Shown: one piece after another, positions 15,348 to 22,860 of the stretch
Numbering within the stretch: the first letter of the stretch is position 1
Layout: the number at the start of each line of letters is the position of its first letter
Assembly (NCBI RefSeq): GCF_015278125.1
Contig: NZ_JADILO010000026.1
Coordinates: 1 to 64,000 of the forward strand
Reading direction: 5' to 3'
DNA: 64,000 nucleotides
DNA from: Vibrio fluminensis
Lineage (GTDB): Bacteria; Pseudomonadota; Gammaproteobacteria; Enterobacterales; Vibrionaceae
Program-made: the position numbers and the translations under genes
Notes under the pieces: model-generated
The model's input: only the letters and a program-made list of their open reading frames with translations
Told to the model about the DNA's origin: nothing
Database searches by the model: none

Positions 15348-15728
15348 ATGACTAACTTTCAATACTACTTCCATCAATTGCCATGCTTTAACTGCACCAA
15401 GACCACGGTAAGCACTGATCTTGGTTGGCTAACACCAACGATGAAAGACGATGTTCTAGCGCAAGTGGCTGCGATTATCGAGCAAGGTAATGTTGAGGCA
15501 GATCTTTCAGTTAATGTGACTTGTACGAAAGAAGAAGCGCGCGAATATTTGTTGTTGAATTTCTTTGGCTATTCAGAAGAAGAATTGGCAAATGAAGTGG
15601 AAGCGGAAGATGAGCAAGAAGTTGCTGATGAAATTGCTGAACTACTGGCTGAAGGTAACGACAAAGCTGTGTTTGAGCACGAAATCGCGCTACAAAGCTG
15701 TAATGATTGCGGTGTTGAGGAAGAGTAA
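15348..15728 (+). CDS. Conserved hypothetical acidic protein with two Cys pairs
   Basis: A 126-residue protein of no recognised family. It has a CFNC pair at residues 14-17 and a CNDC pair near 119-122, which could bind a metal such as zinc. The region from ~80 to 105 is very acidic (EEELANEVEAEDEQEVADEI). No signal peptide or membrane segment is seen. It has its own promoter region of 287 bases shared with the divergent HD-GYP gene and ends before a terminator. Codon use looks like the chromosome. Confidence 0.7.
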   Translation: MTNFQYYFHQLPCFNCTKTTVSTDLGWLTPTMKDDVLAQVAAIIEQGNVEADLSVNVTCTKEEAREYLLLNFFGYSEEELANEVEAEDEQEVADEIAELLAEGNDKAVFEHEIALQSCNDCGVEEE

Positions 15729-15776
15729 TTCCGCATCGAGTCTTTGAAAAGACTGATTAAACCGAATTGAAATTGA

Positions 15777-15812
15777 GGCGTTAACGGGATTGTTCTGGTT
15801 AACGCCTTTTTT
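15777..15812 (+). terminator. Terminator of the 126-aa gene
   Basis: GGCGTTAAC pairs with GTTAACGCC around a 12-base loop and is followed by TTTTTT. It lies about 50 bases after the stop. Confidence 0.85.
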
Positions 15813-15897
15813 GGTTCTATGGCTTGTAGGGCGGGTATGTTTCGCTTTGGCGTTCGTGTCGTTATAGTGCCTCGCTCAAACCTTAGGCCTTTGAATC

Positions 15898-15962
15898 AAG
15901 CTGCTAAAATAAGTCGCTAAACTAAGCAGCTAAACTAAGCAGCTAAACCAAGCCGATTAAAT
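15898..15962. repeat. 13-bp tandem repeat, about five copies
   Basis: Units of AAGCAGCTAAACT type: AAGCTGCTAAAAT, AAGTCGCTAAACT, AAGCAGCTAAACT, AAGCAGCTAAACC and the degenerate AAGCCGATTAAAT. The last unit contains the stop codon of the NUDIX gene on the minus strand (15957-15959). Confidence 0.85.
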
Positions 15963-16496
15963 CAAACCTTTTAGTTTGGCGAGACCATAGGCAGCGGTGG
16001 TCACACAATCCTTAATGTCGCCGTTTATCAGCATCTGTTCAAATTGCGAAAGTTCAAACGCTTGGCTAATGAGGTCTTCCTCTTCCAGATCAAGCTGGGT
16101 ATCGGTTTGAGTTAGGTCGGTGGCAAGGTAGATATGGCATTTTTGGTTGAGAAAACCGTACGCGATAAATTGTACACCCACATAGACCATGCTGTCGGCA
16201 ACCAGCCCCGTTTCTTCTTTAAGTTCACCTTTGGCTAACTCAAGATGATCCGCATCAGGTTTGGCTTCCCAAGCGCCTTGAGGCAGTTCCCAAAAGCTCC
16301 CTTGCACGGTATAGCGATACTGATTAACTAAGTGGATTTTGCCATCACCAATCGCAATGATGGCAGCACAATCGGGTTTATCCACCACGCCATAGATCCC
16401 TTGCTTACCGCTAGCGCGTTCAATTTTATCTTCTCTCACCGACATCCAGTTATTTTGGTAAACGACGGTAGATGAGAGCTGTTTGATAGGCGGCAT
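15957..16496 (-). CDS. NUDIX hydrolase (ADP-ribose pyrophosphatase-like)
   Basis: A 179-residue NUDIX protein. The core of the Nudix box is GELKEETGLV (~residue 88-97), with the usual helix preceding it and WELPQGAWE upstream, which resembles the ADP-ribose/NDP-sugar pyrophosphatase group. The glycine in place of the usual Arg of RE-x-x-EE is a deviation. It probably hydrolyses a nucleoside diphosphate derivative such as ADP-ribose. It stands alone on the minus strand; its stop codon lies in a tandem repeat. Confidence 0.85.
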   Translation of the reverse strand: MPPIKQLSSTVVYQNNWMSVREDKIERASGKQGIYGVVDKPDCAAIIAIGDGKIHLVNQYRYTVQGSFWELPQGAWEAKPDADHLELAKGELKEETGLVADSMVYVGVQFIAYGFLNQKCHIYLATDLTQTDTQLDLEEEDLISQAFELSQFEQMLINGDIKDCVTTAAYGLAKLKGLI

Positions 16497-16607
16497 GGTG
16501 TTTCCTTGTTTTTTCTGAAATGAATAATCACAAATAGAAAGCGATAATTAGTCTACTTTCAGCATACCGACCTAAGTTAGAGTGAACAGAAGAACTAGTA
16601 AAGCAAA

Positions 16608-17027
16608 TTATAGTTTTTGGGAGTTGTATTCTGCATTATTTTTATAGAAAGTGACTACTGTTTTTGCGTCACTTTCAGAAAATAATTGAAGTGGTATTTT
16701 TCTAGATATCATCTTTCCATTTTGCTCTATATCGATAATAAGTATCTTCTTTTCTTGCCTGACACTTCGAATAGATTTATTAGGTATAAACCATCGTGAG
16801 CATGCTAAACCAGGATTTATATCTGAGTATGATTCATAGATTCTGATGAACTCGGATTTTATTTGAAAGAAATAAACCGCAAAAAACAAAATGCTGGTTC
16901 CTATTAATAAAGGGATCATGAGTAGGCCTATCACTAAAGATAATATGGCAATAAACAGTTGAGGACGGGCTTTCGTTTCGTTAATTTTTATTATTAATAG
17001 TGGCTTTTCAAGCGTGACATCAGTCAT
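16608..17027 (-). CDS. Hypothetical membrane protein, 139 aa
   Basis: Start chosen at ATG 17027 (MTDVTLEKPLLI), which overlaps the stop of the preceding gene in ATGACTGA; the open frame runs 20 codons further but into that gene. There is a hydrophobic hairpin of two transmembrane segments at ~residues 25-55 (FIAILSLVIGLLMIPLLI and adjacent). The remaining ~80 residues are predicted cytoplasmic, with a beta-rich pattern like a membrane-linked PH-type domain (FIRIYESYSDINPG, KKILIIDIEQNG). AT-rich relative to its neighbours. Function unknown. Confidence 0.6.
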   Translation of the reverse strand: MTDVTLEKPLLIIKINETKARPQLFIAILSLVIGLLMIPLLIGTSILFFAVYFFQIKSEFIRIYESYSDINPGLACSRWFIPNKSIRSVRQEKKILIIDIEQNGKMISRKIPLQLFSESDAKTVVTFYKNNAEYNSQKL

Positions 17028-17295
17028 TGTCCATCTCCGATATGAATTCTTTTTTCTTTTGATCTTCCATAAGTTTAGCCATTCCAATCATCCCGATAAC
17101 ACCGATAGGGATAAAGCATGCGAAACCAGCCATAGCCAAGTAGCCAATACTCTTGGTCTTAGTTATTTTATATACAAATCCAAGCAAGCTTAAACTATAG
17201 GCAAAGAGCATAAAATAACCCACTGGTTTGTAGTGTGGGTCTAACAATAGGATAGAGACAATAATTAAATTTATTATTAAAGATAAAATGTACAT
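17020..17295 (-). CDS. Hypothetical small membrane protein, 91 aa
   Basis: A very hydrophobic 91-residue protein with about three transmembrane segments (MYILSLIINLIIVSILLL; VGYFMLFAYSLSLLGFVY; IGYLAMAGFACFIPIGVIG) and a short charged tail. It overlaps the next gene by 8 bases, so the two form an operon and are likely to work together. No family recognised. The base composition is AT-rich, which fits recent acquisition or fast evolution. Confidence 0.6.
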   Translation of the reverse strand: MYILSLIINLIIVSILLLDPHYKPVGYFMLFAYSLSLLGFVYKITKTKSIGYLAMAGFACFIPIGVIGMIGMAKLMEDQKKKEFISEMDND

Positions 17296-17497
17296 TTTTT
17301 ACTGCTTGTGAATGTTGAGTGTCTTATAAAAATACAAAACATTCATTTCGGAATCAACGGCAAGGATATAGAGAGTGTTGATTATTGGAGTTTACTTTGT
17401 TGTGTTTTATTTTTGAGTTTTTATTTCAATAATTTCTGTTGGTTTGAGGGTGATGTTTATTATTTATTGAAATGTTATTGATAGGTTAGTCGGTTAT

Positions 17498-17530
17498 AAA
17501 AAACAAATATGGTGCCATTGCACCATATTT
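17498..17530 (-). terminator. Terminator of the peroxiredoxin gene
   Basis: AAATATGGTG and CACCATATTT pair around CCATTG; on the minus strand the stem is followed by GTTTTTT. It lies about 20 bases after the peroxiredoxin stop. Confidence 0.75.
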
Positions 17531-17551
17531 ACGCCAAACTTATATGCTGAC

Positions 17552-18028
17552 TTATCCCAAAGCCGCCAAAATCGCTTCAGCTTTACTGACTTCAAATTCT
17601 TTCGGCGCTTCAACATTAAGAGTCGTCACTACGCCGTTGTCGATGATCATCGCGTAACGCTGTGAGCGAATGCCGCCAAAGGTTGCGGTATCCATTTCTA
17701 AGCCTAGCGCTTTGGTAAAGCTGCCATCACCATCAGCAAGCATGGCAATTTCTTCGGCGTTTTGTGTTTCTCCCCATGCTTTCATTACAAAAGCATCGTT
17801 AACACTCACGCAAGCAATCATATCGACGCCCTTGGCTTTGAGTTGGTCAGCCAACACGATGTAGCCAGGTAAATGCGCTTCTGAGCAGGTTGGAGTAAAC
17901 GCGCCAGGTACGGCAAATAGCACCACTTTTTTATTCGCAAACAGCTCGCTGGTTGAGTGGTTTACCATGCCATCTTTGGTTAATTGGCTAAGTGTCGCTT
18001 CTGGTAATGCTTGTCCTTGTTGAATCAT
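17552..18028 (-). CDS. Prx5-type peroxiredoxin
   Basis: A 158-residue thiol peroxidase of the AhpC/TSA Prx5 subgroup that reduces H2O2 and organic peroxides in the cytosol. The peroxidatic cysteine is C48 in PGAFTPTCSEAHLPG, and a second cysteine is near residue 73 (CVSVND). The C-terminus stops after the Prx domain, without the glutaredoxin fusion found in some vibrio and Haemophilus homologues. It lies 94 bases downstream of a LysR gene on the same strand, which might control it in the way OxyR-like regulators control peroxidases. Confidence 0.92.
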   Translation of the reverse strand: MIQQGQALPEATLSQLTKDGMVNHSTSELFANKKVVLFAVPGAFTPTCSEAHLPGYIVLADQLKAKGVDMIACVSVNDAFVMKAWGETQNAEEIAMLADGDGSFTKALGLEMDTATFGGIRSQRYAMIIDNGVVTTLNVEAPKEFEVSKAEAILAALG

Positions 18029-18122
18029 GGTTTGAATCCTTACTGTGTAAATGTTTAGTCAGTGTAGCGGCTCAGAGTGGCTCTAACCACCGAGAGAAAA
18101 TAGGGTTACTGATTTAGAGGTT

Positions 18123-19043
18123 CTATTTCACTTGCGTACCGTTTACGTCGTGATTCTGCTGTTGGATCGTCTGCTGTAAAAAACTCACGAAAGCTTTGGC
18201 AGCAGAAGAGAGATAGTGGCTCGATTTCCAACCAATGCCCAACTTTAAAGGTATGGCTGGCTCAAATGGGATGGCTTTTAGTTGCGGATCATCGGCAACC
18301 AACACCGGTAAGCAAGTACCAATGCCAATCTCTTTTCTCACCATTGACTTCAACAGTTCAGGCAGGTTGGTTTCAAAGTGGACATCCGGTTTGATTTTAT
18401 GTCGTTGGCAATAGCTGTTCACGGCTTCGCGTAAGAAGTAGCCGTTTTTAAACAGCACAAGAGGCTGTTGGCAAAACTCCTCTAACGTTACGCTTTGCCT
18501 GTTTGCGAAAGGGTGATGGCTAGGCACGCAGGCAGAGATATGATCTTCGGCTAAAAAGATCCGTCGGATCTGCTCATGCTCACGATCACCGCGGATCAGC
18601 GCAAGATCGAGTTCACCGTTGATCAGCATCTGCTCAAGGGTGGCAGTACCGGCTTCTTGAATTTTGATTTGGATACCCGGATAGGCTTTTTTGAATTGCT
18701 CTAGCGCATCCGGAAGAAAGTAAGACGCCAACATCGCCGAAGCGCCAAAGCTAATCGTCCCGCTGGTTAATCCTTTTAGCTCTTGCAGTTCTTTCTCTGC
18801 TTGTTCGACATCTTCCAAAATAATCTTGGCATGACGTAAAAGCACTTGCCCCTCAGCCGTCAAACTCATCTGTCGCTCGGTGCGATTGATGAGCTTTAGA
18901 CCCGTTTGTTGCTCAAGTTTTTTGATGCTGGTGCTGAGTGCTGATTGAGCGATACCAAGCTGATCAGCCGCCTTGGTGAAGTTGCCTGTCTTCGCTAACT
19001 GGTGAAAATAGTGCAGCCGTTTAAAGTCCATTTTATCCGCCAA
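18123..19043 (-). CDS. LysR-family regulator between the peroxiredoxin and glaH
   Basis: A 306-residue LysR-type regulator. The HTH is at ~residues 18-40 (GNFTKAADQLGIAQSALSTSI) and the effector domain at ~90-295. The start at 19043 (MADK) follows the usual length; M5 is an alternative. It is divergent from glaH across 163 bases, so control of the glutarate genes is plausible. It also lies just upstream of the peroxiredoxin gene on its own strand. Which of the two it regulates cannot be told from sequence. Confidence 0.88.
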   Translation of the reverse strand: MADKMDFKRLHYFHQLAKTGNFTKAADQLGIAQSALSTSIKKLEQQTGLKLINRTERQMSLTAEGQVLLRHAKIILEDVEQAEKELQELKGLTSGTISFGASAMLASYFLPDALEQFKKAYPGIQIKIQEAGTATLEQMLINGELDLALIRGDREHEQIRRIFLAEDHISACVPSHHPFANRQSVTLEEFCQQPLVLFKNGYFLREAVNSYCQRHKIKPDVHFETNLPELLKSMVRKEIGIGTCLPVLVADDPQLKAIPFEPAIPLKLGIGWKSSHYLSSAAKAFVSFLQQTIQQQNHDVNGTQVK

Positions 19044-19206
19044 TCTATTTTGGTTATCGAAAGTATATATACCATATATTGTTAATATGACCTCGCAAAA
19101 GTTATAGTTTTGTTAACTAAAGCGGAGGGCAAATTAGCCTAATCGCATGACAACAAAATAACGTGAAACGCAGTTTGCCTGCTCAGCCAAATAAGGAAGT
19201 TCAACA

Positions 19207-20166
19207 ATGAATATTGCTAAGGTTTTCAATAATAATGTAGAGGAAGGTTGTGGTTTTACTGTGACTGCTCACTCAGAAAATGCACGTCTTCAAGTGGTCA
19301 CACTGAGCAAAGAAACCTTGGATACCTTTGCTGACCTGATCCAGAACTACAGTCTGCAATCTCTCGAGTACAAGCCATTTCTACGCTTCGCTGTTGCGGA
19401 TGCATTAGATAAAGCGTGTGACTATCAGCTTGGTCAGTTCTTGGTTGAAGTGATGGAAGATCGTGAGCGAGCAGCATTCTTAGTTGAGCCATCAGAAGAA
19501 GCGGCAGCACTGTATGAAGATAGCGAAGCACAACGTGAATTCTTCGTGATTCTTTCTACGGCTATTTCGCACCTAATTGGCCTTCCAAACTTTGATGCGA
19601 TGTATGGTAAGTACTACGCGCGCTTTACAGTGAAAAATGCGGACAGTAGTGATAGCTACCTACGTCAAGCTCACCGCCGTATGGAATTACACAACGACGG
19701 TACTTATGTGAATGAGCGTACTGACTTCGTTTTGATGATGAAGATGGATGAGAAAAACATGCAAATGGGTGACTCTCTATTGCTACACGTTGATGATTGG
19801 CAAGATCTTGAGAAGTTCTACCACCACCCAATGGCGAAGCAAAACATCGTATGGAGCGCGCCACCAAGTAAAAATGTCGGTTACAGCATTGAGCACCCAG
19901 TCTTTTTTGAAGAGGATAAAAATGGCAAGCCACACATGCTGTTTATTGACCAGTTTGCTCAGCCACAGAACATGCAGCAAGGGCTATACCTAAACGAGAT
20001 GAGTGAGTCTCTTGAGAGTGATACTAACTGTTTCAACGTGCGCGTGCGCATTGGTAGCATGCTGGTGGTACAAAACCACTGTTGGCTACATGGTCGTGAT
20101 AAGTTTGTTGCTCATGAAGGCTTAAAGCGTGAGCTGCTACGTCAACGTGGTCACTTTACTCGTTAA
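19207..20166 (+). CDS. glaH: Glutarate 2-hydroxylase (CsiD family)
   Basis: A 319-residue Fe(II)/2-oxoglutarate-dependent dioxygenase that hydroxylates glutarate to L-2-hydroxyglutarate. The metal ligands are visible as H162 and D164 in HNDGTYV and a C-terminal histidine in NHCWLHGRDKF (~291-295), and the 2-oxoglutarate-binding arginine lies in the KRELLRQRGHF tail. The length matches E. coli CsiD. lhgO, which oxidises the product, follows 280 bases downstream in the same direction. This is step two of the lysine-cadaverine-glutarate route. A ribosome site AAGGAAGTT precedes the ATG. Confidence 0.93.
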   Translation: MNIAKVFNNNVEEGCGFTVTAHSENARLQVVTLSKETLDTFADLIQNYSLQSLEYKPFLRFAVADALDKACDYQLGQFLVEVMEDRERAAFLVEPSEEAAALYEDSEAQREFFVILSTAISHLIGLPNFDAMYGKYYARFTVKNADSSDSYLRQAHRRMELHNDGTYVNERTDFVLMMKMDEKNMQMGDSLLLHVDDWQDLEKFYHHPMAKQNIVWSAPPSKNVGYSIEHPVFFEEDKNGKPHMLFIDQFAQPQNMQQGLYLNEMSESLESDTNCFNVRVRIGSMLVVQNHCWLHGRDKFVAHEGLKRELLRQRGHFTR

Positions 20167-20219
20167 GCAATGAAACTGGCTAACATTAGCCTAGTTTAAC
20201 CGCTTACTCTCTTATCAAA

Positions 20220-20257
20220 TTGAAGTTGCAGTGGGGTGAACTGCAGCTTCAATTTAT
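20220..20257 (+). terminator. Possible terminator or attenuator after glaH
   Basis: TTGAAGTTGCAGT pairs with ACTGCAGCTTCAA (one mismatch) around a short loop, followed by a weak T-rich tail (TTTATTTG). It may partly uncouple glaH from lhgO. Confidence 0.55.
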
Positions 20258-20266
20258 TTGCGTATT

Positions 20267-20415
20267 TATACCCAAGCAACTTCAAAGAAAACATCGCCAC
20301 TAAGGTTTATGATAACAAGGTTTATGGTAACAAGGTGTTATGGTAACGAGTGAACTATTCAGGGGAAAATAACTTCTAAATAGTATGGCTCGACTCAGTA
20401 GGTTTCTTGGGTATA
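20267..20415. mobile_element. MITE-like element, 149 bp, between glaH and lhgO
   Basis: Perfect 10-bp terminal inverted repeats TATACCCAAG (20267-20276) and CTTGGGTATA (20406-20415) bound a non-coding segment containing a 15-bp tandem repeat. A shorter hairpin with the same ends occurs at 55265-55296. No clear target duplication is visible. The call as a non-autonomous element is inferred from structure. Confidence 0.5.
20302..20347. repeat. 15-bp tandem repeat, three copies
   Basis: AAGGTTTATGATAAC, AAGGTTTATGGTAAC and AAGGTGTTATGGTAAC lie head to tail inside the MITE-like segment. Confidence 0.85.
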
Positions 20416-20446
20416 ACTAAAATAAAGAAAGTGAAGGAGCACCGAA

Positions 20447-21706
20447 GTGAACAAAATGTATGATTACGTCGTCGTCGGCGGCGGGATTGTTGGCGTATCG
20501 ACGGCGTGGCAATTACAAAGTCGTTTCCCAGATAAATCGATTCTACTTATTGAAAAAGAGTCGGGTTTTTCTTGCCATCAAACGGGTCACAATAGTGGCG
20601 TGATCCATGCTGGTGTCTACTATGCGCCGGGCAGTCTAAAAGCAGAATTTTGCAAAGCTGGAGTAGCGGCGACCACGGCGTTTTGTGCTAAGCATGACAT
20701 TCCCGTAGAGAACTGCGGAAAATTGCTGGTAGCAACCTCAGAGCTTGAAGTCGAGCGCATGCAGGCGTTATTCGATCGCTGTCATCAGAACGGTTTGGAT
20801 GTTGAACTGTTGGATCAGCAACAGCTTAAACAGCGTGAGCCGAATATTGTCGGCTTAGGCGCGATTTTTGTTTCGACTACAAGCATCGTCAACTATCGTC
20901 AAGTGACGGAGAAAATGGCACAAGAGTTTGCCGATGCAGGTGGCGTGACTTCACTTGAAACTGAAGTGCGTGGCTTAGTTGAACATGACGATAAAGTCGT
21001 GATTTCAACTCACTCGAAAGGTCAACCGGTTAACTTTGATAGCCAGTTTATTGTGGTGTGTTCAGGGCTTATGGCGGATCGCATGACCCGAATGATGGGC
21101 ATCGATACTGACTTTCAAATTATCCCATATCGTGGTGAATATTACCGTTTGCCAGCGAAGTATAATGACATCGTGAATCATCTCATTTATCCAATCCCCG
21201 ATCCTGATTTGCCATTCTTAGGTGTACACCTGACGAGAATGATTGATGGCTCAGTGACGGTCGGTCCTAATGCGGTGCAGGGCTGGAAGCGAGAAGGCTA
21301 CGGCAAGATTAATATCAGTCTGCGTGATGTATTGGATATGTTGAGTTTTGCAGGTTTTTGGAAAGTCTCTGCCAAGCACCTTAAAACGGGTCTTATTGAA
21401 ACCAAGAACTCATGGTGGAAACCGGGTTACTTAAAATTGGTTAATAAGTACTGTCCAAAAATCAAAGTGGAAGATTTGCAGCCATATCCTGCGGGGATAC
21501 GCGCGCAGGCAGTATTGAGTGATGGCACCTTGGTGCATGACTTTTTGTTTGCTGAGAGTGCGCGCAGTTTGCATGTATGCAATGCACCTTCACCTGCGGC
21601 GACATCGGCAATCCCGATTGGCGGTTATATCTGCGATAAGATCATGCAAAAGCAGGGCATTGAGCAGGCGGAATCGCCAGCAGAACAAGTTGCTGAAACC
21701 GCGTAA
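20447..21706 (+). CDS. lhgO: L-2-hydroxyglutarate oxidase/dehydrogenase
   Basis: A 419-residue FAD-dependent oxidoreductase of the DAO family that converts L-2-hydroxyglutarate to 2-oxoglutarate, passing electrons to the membrane quinone pool. The FAD-binding Rossmann motif is VVGGGIVGVSTAW (~residues 8-20). HQTGHNSGVIHAGVYY is the family signature. GTG start at 20447 after GAAGGAGC. It follows glaH and closes the glutarate to 2-oxoglutarate path. A bidirectional terminator follows. The last ~20 residues are Ala/Glu-rich and non-conserved in appearance. Confidence 0.94.
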   Translation: MNKMYDYVVVGGGIVGVSTAWQLQSRFPDKSILLIEKESGFSCHQTGHNSGVIHAGVYYAPGSLKAEFCKAGVAATTAFCAKHDIPVENCGKLLVATSELEVERMQALFDRCHQNGLDVELLDQQQLKQREPNIVGLGAIFVSTTSIVNYRQVTEKMAQEFADAGGVTSLETEVRGLVEHDDKVVISTHSKGQPVNFDSQFIVVCSGLMADRMTRMMGIDTDFQIIPYRGEYYRLPAKYNDIVNHLIYPIPDPDLPFLGVHLTRMIDGSVTVGPNAVQGWKREGYGKINISLRDVLDMLSFAGFWKVSAKHLKTGLIETKNSWWKPGYLKLVNKYCPKIKVEDLQPYPAGIRAQAVLSDGTLVHDFLFAESARSLHVCNAPSPAATSAIPIGGYICDKIMQKQGIEQAESPAEQVAETA

Positions 21707-21725
21707 TTTAACGGGTTAACTGACG

Positions 21726-21755
21726 AAAAACCTGAAGCTAAGCTTCAGGTTTTTT
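21726..21755. terminator. Bidirectional terminator between lhgO and a LysR gene
   Basis: AAAAACCTGAAGCT/AGCTTCAGGTTTTT is a nearly perfect palindrome with A and T runs on the two sides, between convergent genes. Confidence 0.9.
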
Positions 21756-21774
21756 GTGGTTTGTAGGCGATGAA

Positions 21775-22707
21775 TTACTCTTTAATCTTTCGGTAATAGT
21801 CACGCATGGTTTTGATAAATAAAGAACGTAATTTATTGATTGAGTTGGTTTTCTTGGTGATAGCCATGATCTCTAGGTAGTAGTAACGATCGCTTGGGGC
21901 AATCGTAACTAATTCACCTGAGTCGACATAAGGCTTGGCATAGTTTTCTGGCAGATAACCAATGTAGCGCGAGGAAAGAATCAGCGCTAAGCGTGACTCA
22001 TAGTTATACGCGGTGGCTTTAAGATTCATTTTTGCCAAGTGCGAATTGAGCCGTTCTTGAGTTTTGATACCAGCATAGGCAACAGGAAAGCCATTAATCA
22101 CTTCATCGGACAGCTCTTGCTCGGAAAGCTCAGCGAGAGGGTTATCTTTACTGGCATAGAGGTAGCAGATATCGGTATAGAAGTGCTCGTATTCCAGTCC
22201 ATCGAGTTCGCGGTGGAAGGGAATAAAGCCAATATCCGCTTCTTCTTGTAGCACTTTACGTTCAATTTCCGTCATTCGTGCGACTTCAGCGGTTAGATAC
22301 ACTTCTTTGGCGATATTGGCAAAATTACGGATCACCTCTGGCATATGGGCGCGGGTATCCAAACTGATATTGTCGCTAAACAGCACCGTTAAGCTACCGG
22401 ATGGTTGAATATCTAAGTGGTTAATTGTATTGCGAAAATCTTCCAGTTCCCCGAGCAATTTGACCGTCGCATCATAAACTACCGCCCCTTCTTCCGTTAA
22501 CGCAAATCCTGACCGTCCCCGACGGCACAAAATGAGGTTTAAACGCGATTCAAGGTTAGAGATATGAATACTGATCGTTGAGCGACTTACGTTCAGTTCG
22601 GTTTCAGCAGCAGAGAAGCCACCGCAATCGGCGACCACTTTAAATATTTTCAGTTGTTTGATTTCGTAGTCACCAATGTGACCGATGGGCACAGAATTTT
22701 TAGTCAT
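21775..22707 (-). CDS. LysR-family regulator divergent from gabD
   Basis: A 310-residue LysR-type regulator. The HTH is at ~residues 28-50 (GGFSAAETELNVSRSTISIHI) and the effector domain follows from ~100. It is divergent from gabD across 153 bases, so it is the natural candidate regulator of gabD and perhaps of the whole glutarate/GABA module. In E. coli that operon is controlled by the GntR-type CsiR/GlaR, which is absent here. The inducer is unknown. Confidence 0.88.
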   Translation of the reverse strand: MTKNSVPIGHIGDYEIKQLKIFKVVADCGGFSAAETELNVSRSTISIHISNLESRLNLILCRRGRSGFALTEEGAVVYDATVKLLGELEDFRNTINHLDIQPSGSLTVLFSDNISLDTRAHMPEVIRNFANIAKEVYLTAEVARMTEIERKVLQEEADIGFIPFHRELDGLEYEHFYTDICYLYASKDNPLAELSEQELSDEVINGFPVAYAGIKTQERLNSHLAKMNLKATAYNYESRLALILSSRYIGYLPENYAKPYVDSGELVTIAPSDRYYYLEIMAITKKTNSINKLRSLFIKTMRDYYRKIKE

Positions 22708-22860
22708 TGTTTTAGATCCGTAAAACTTTATGTTTATCGAGGAATATTTATGTTCCTCAAACTCTTGTTATAATTTTGTTACGTTCTGGCGCTATTATGC
22801 GCGATTTGGTTTTTTTTATCTTTGACATTGTTAATGTTTATAACAGTAGGAATGGAACTA

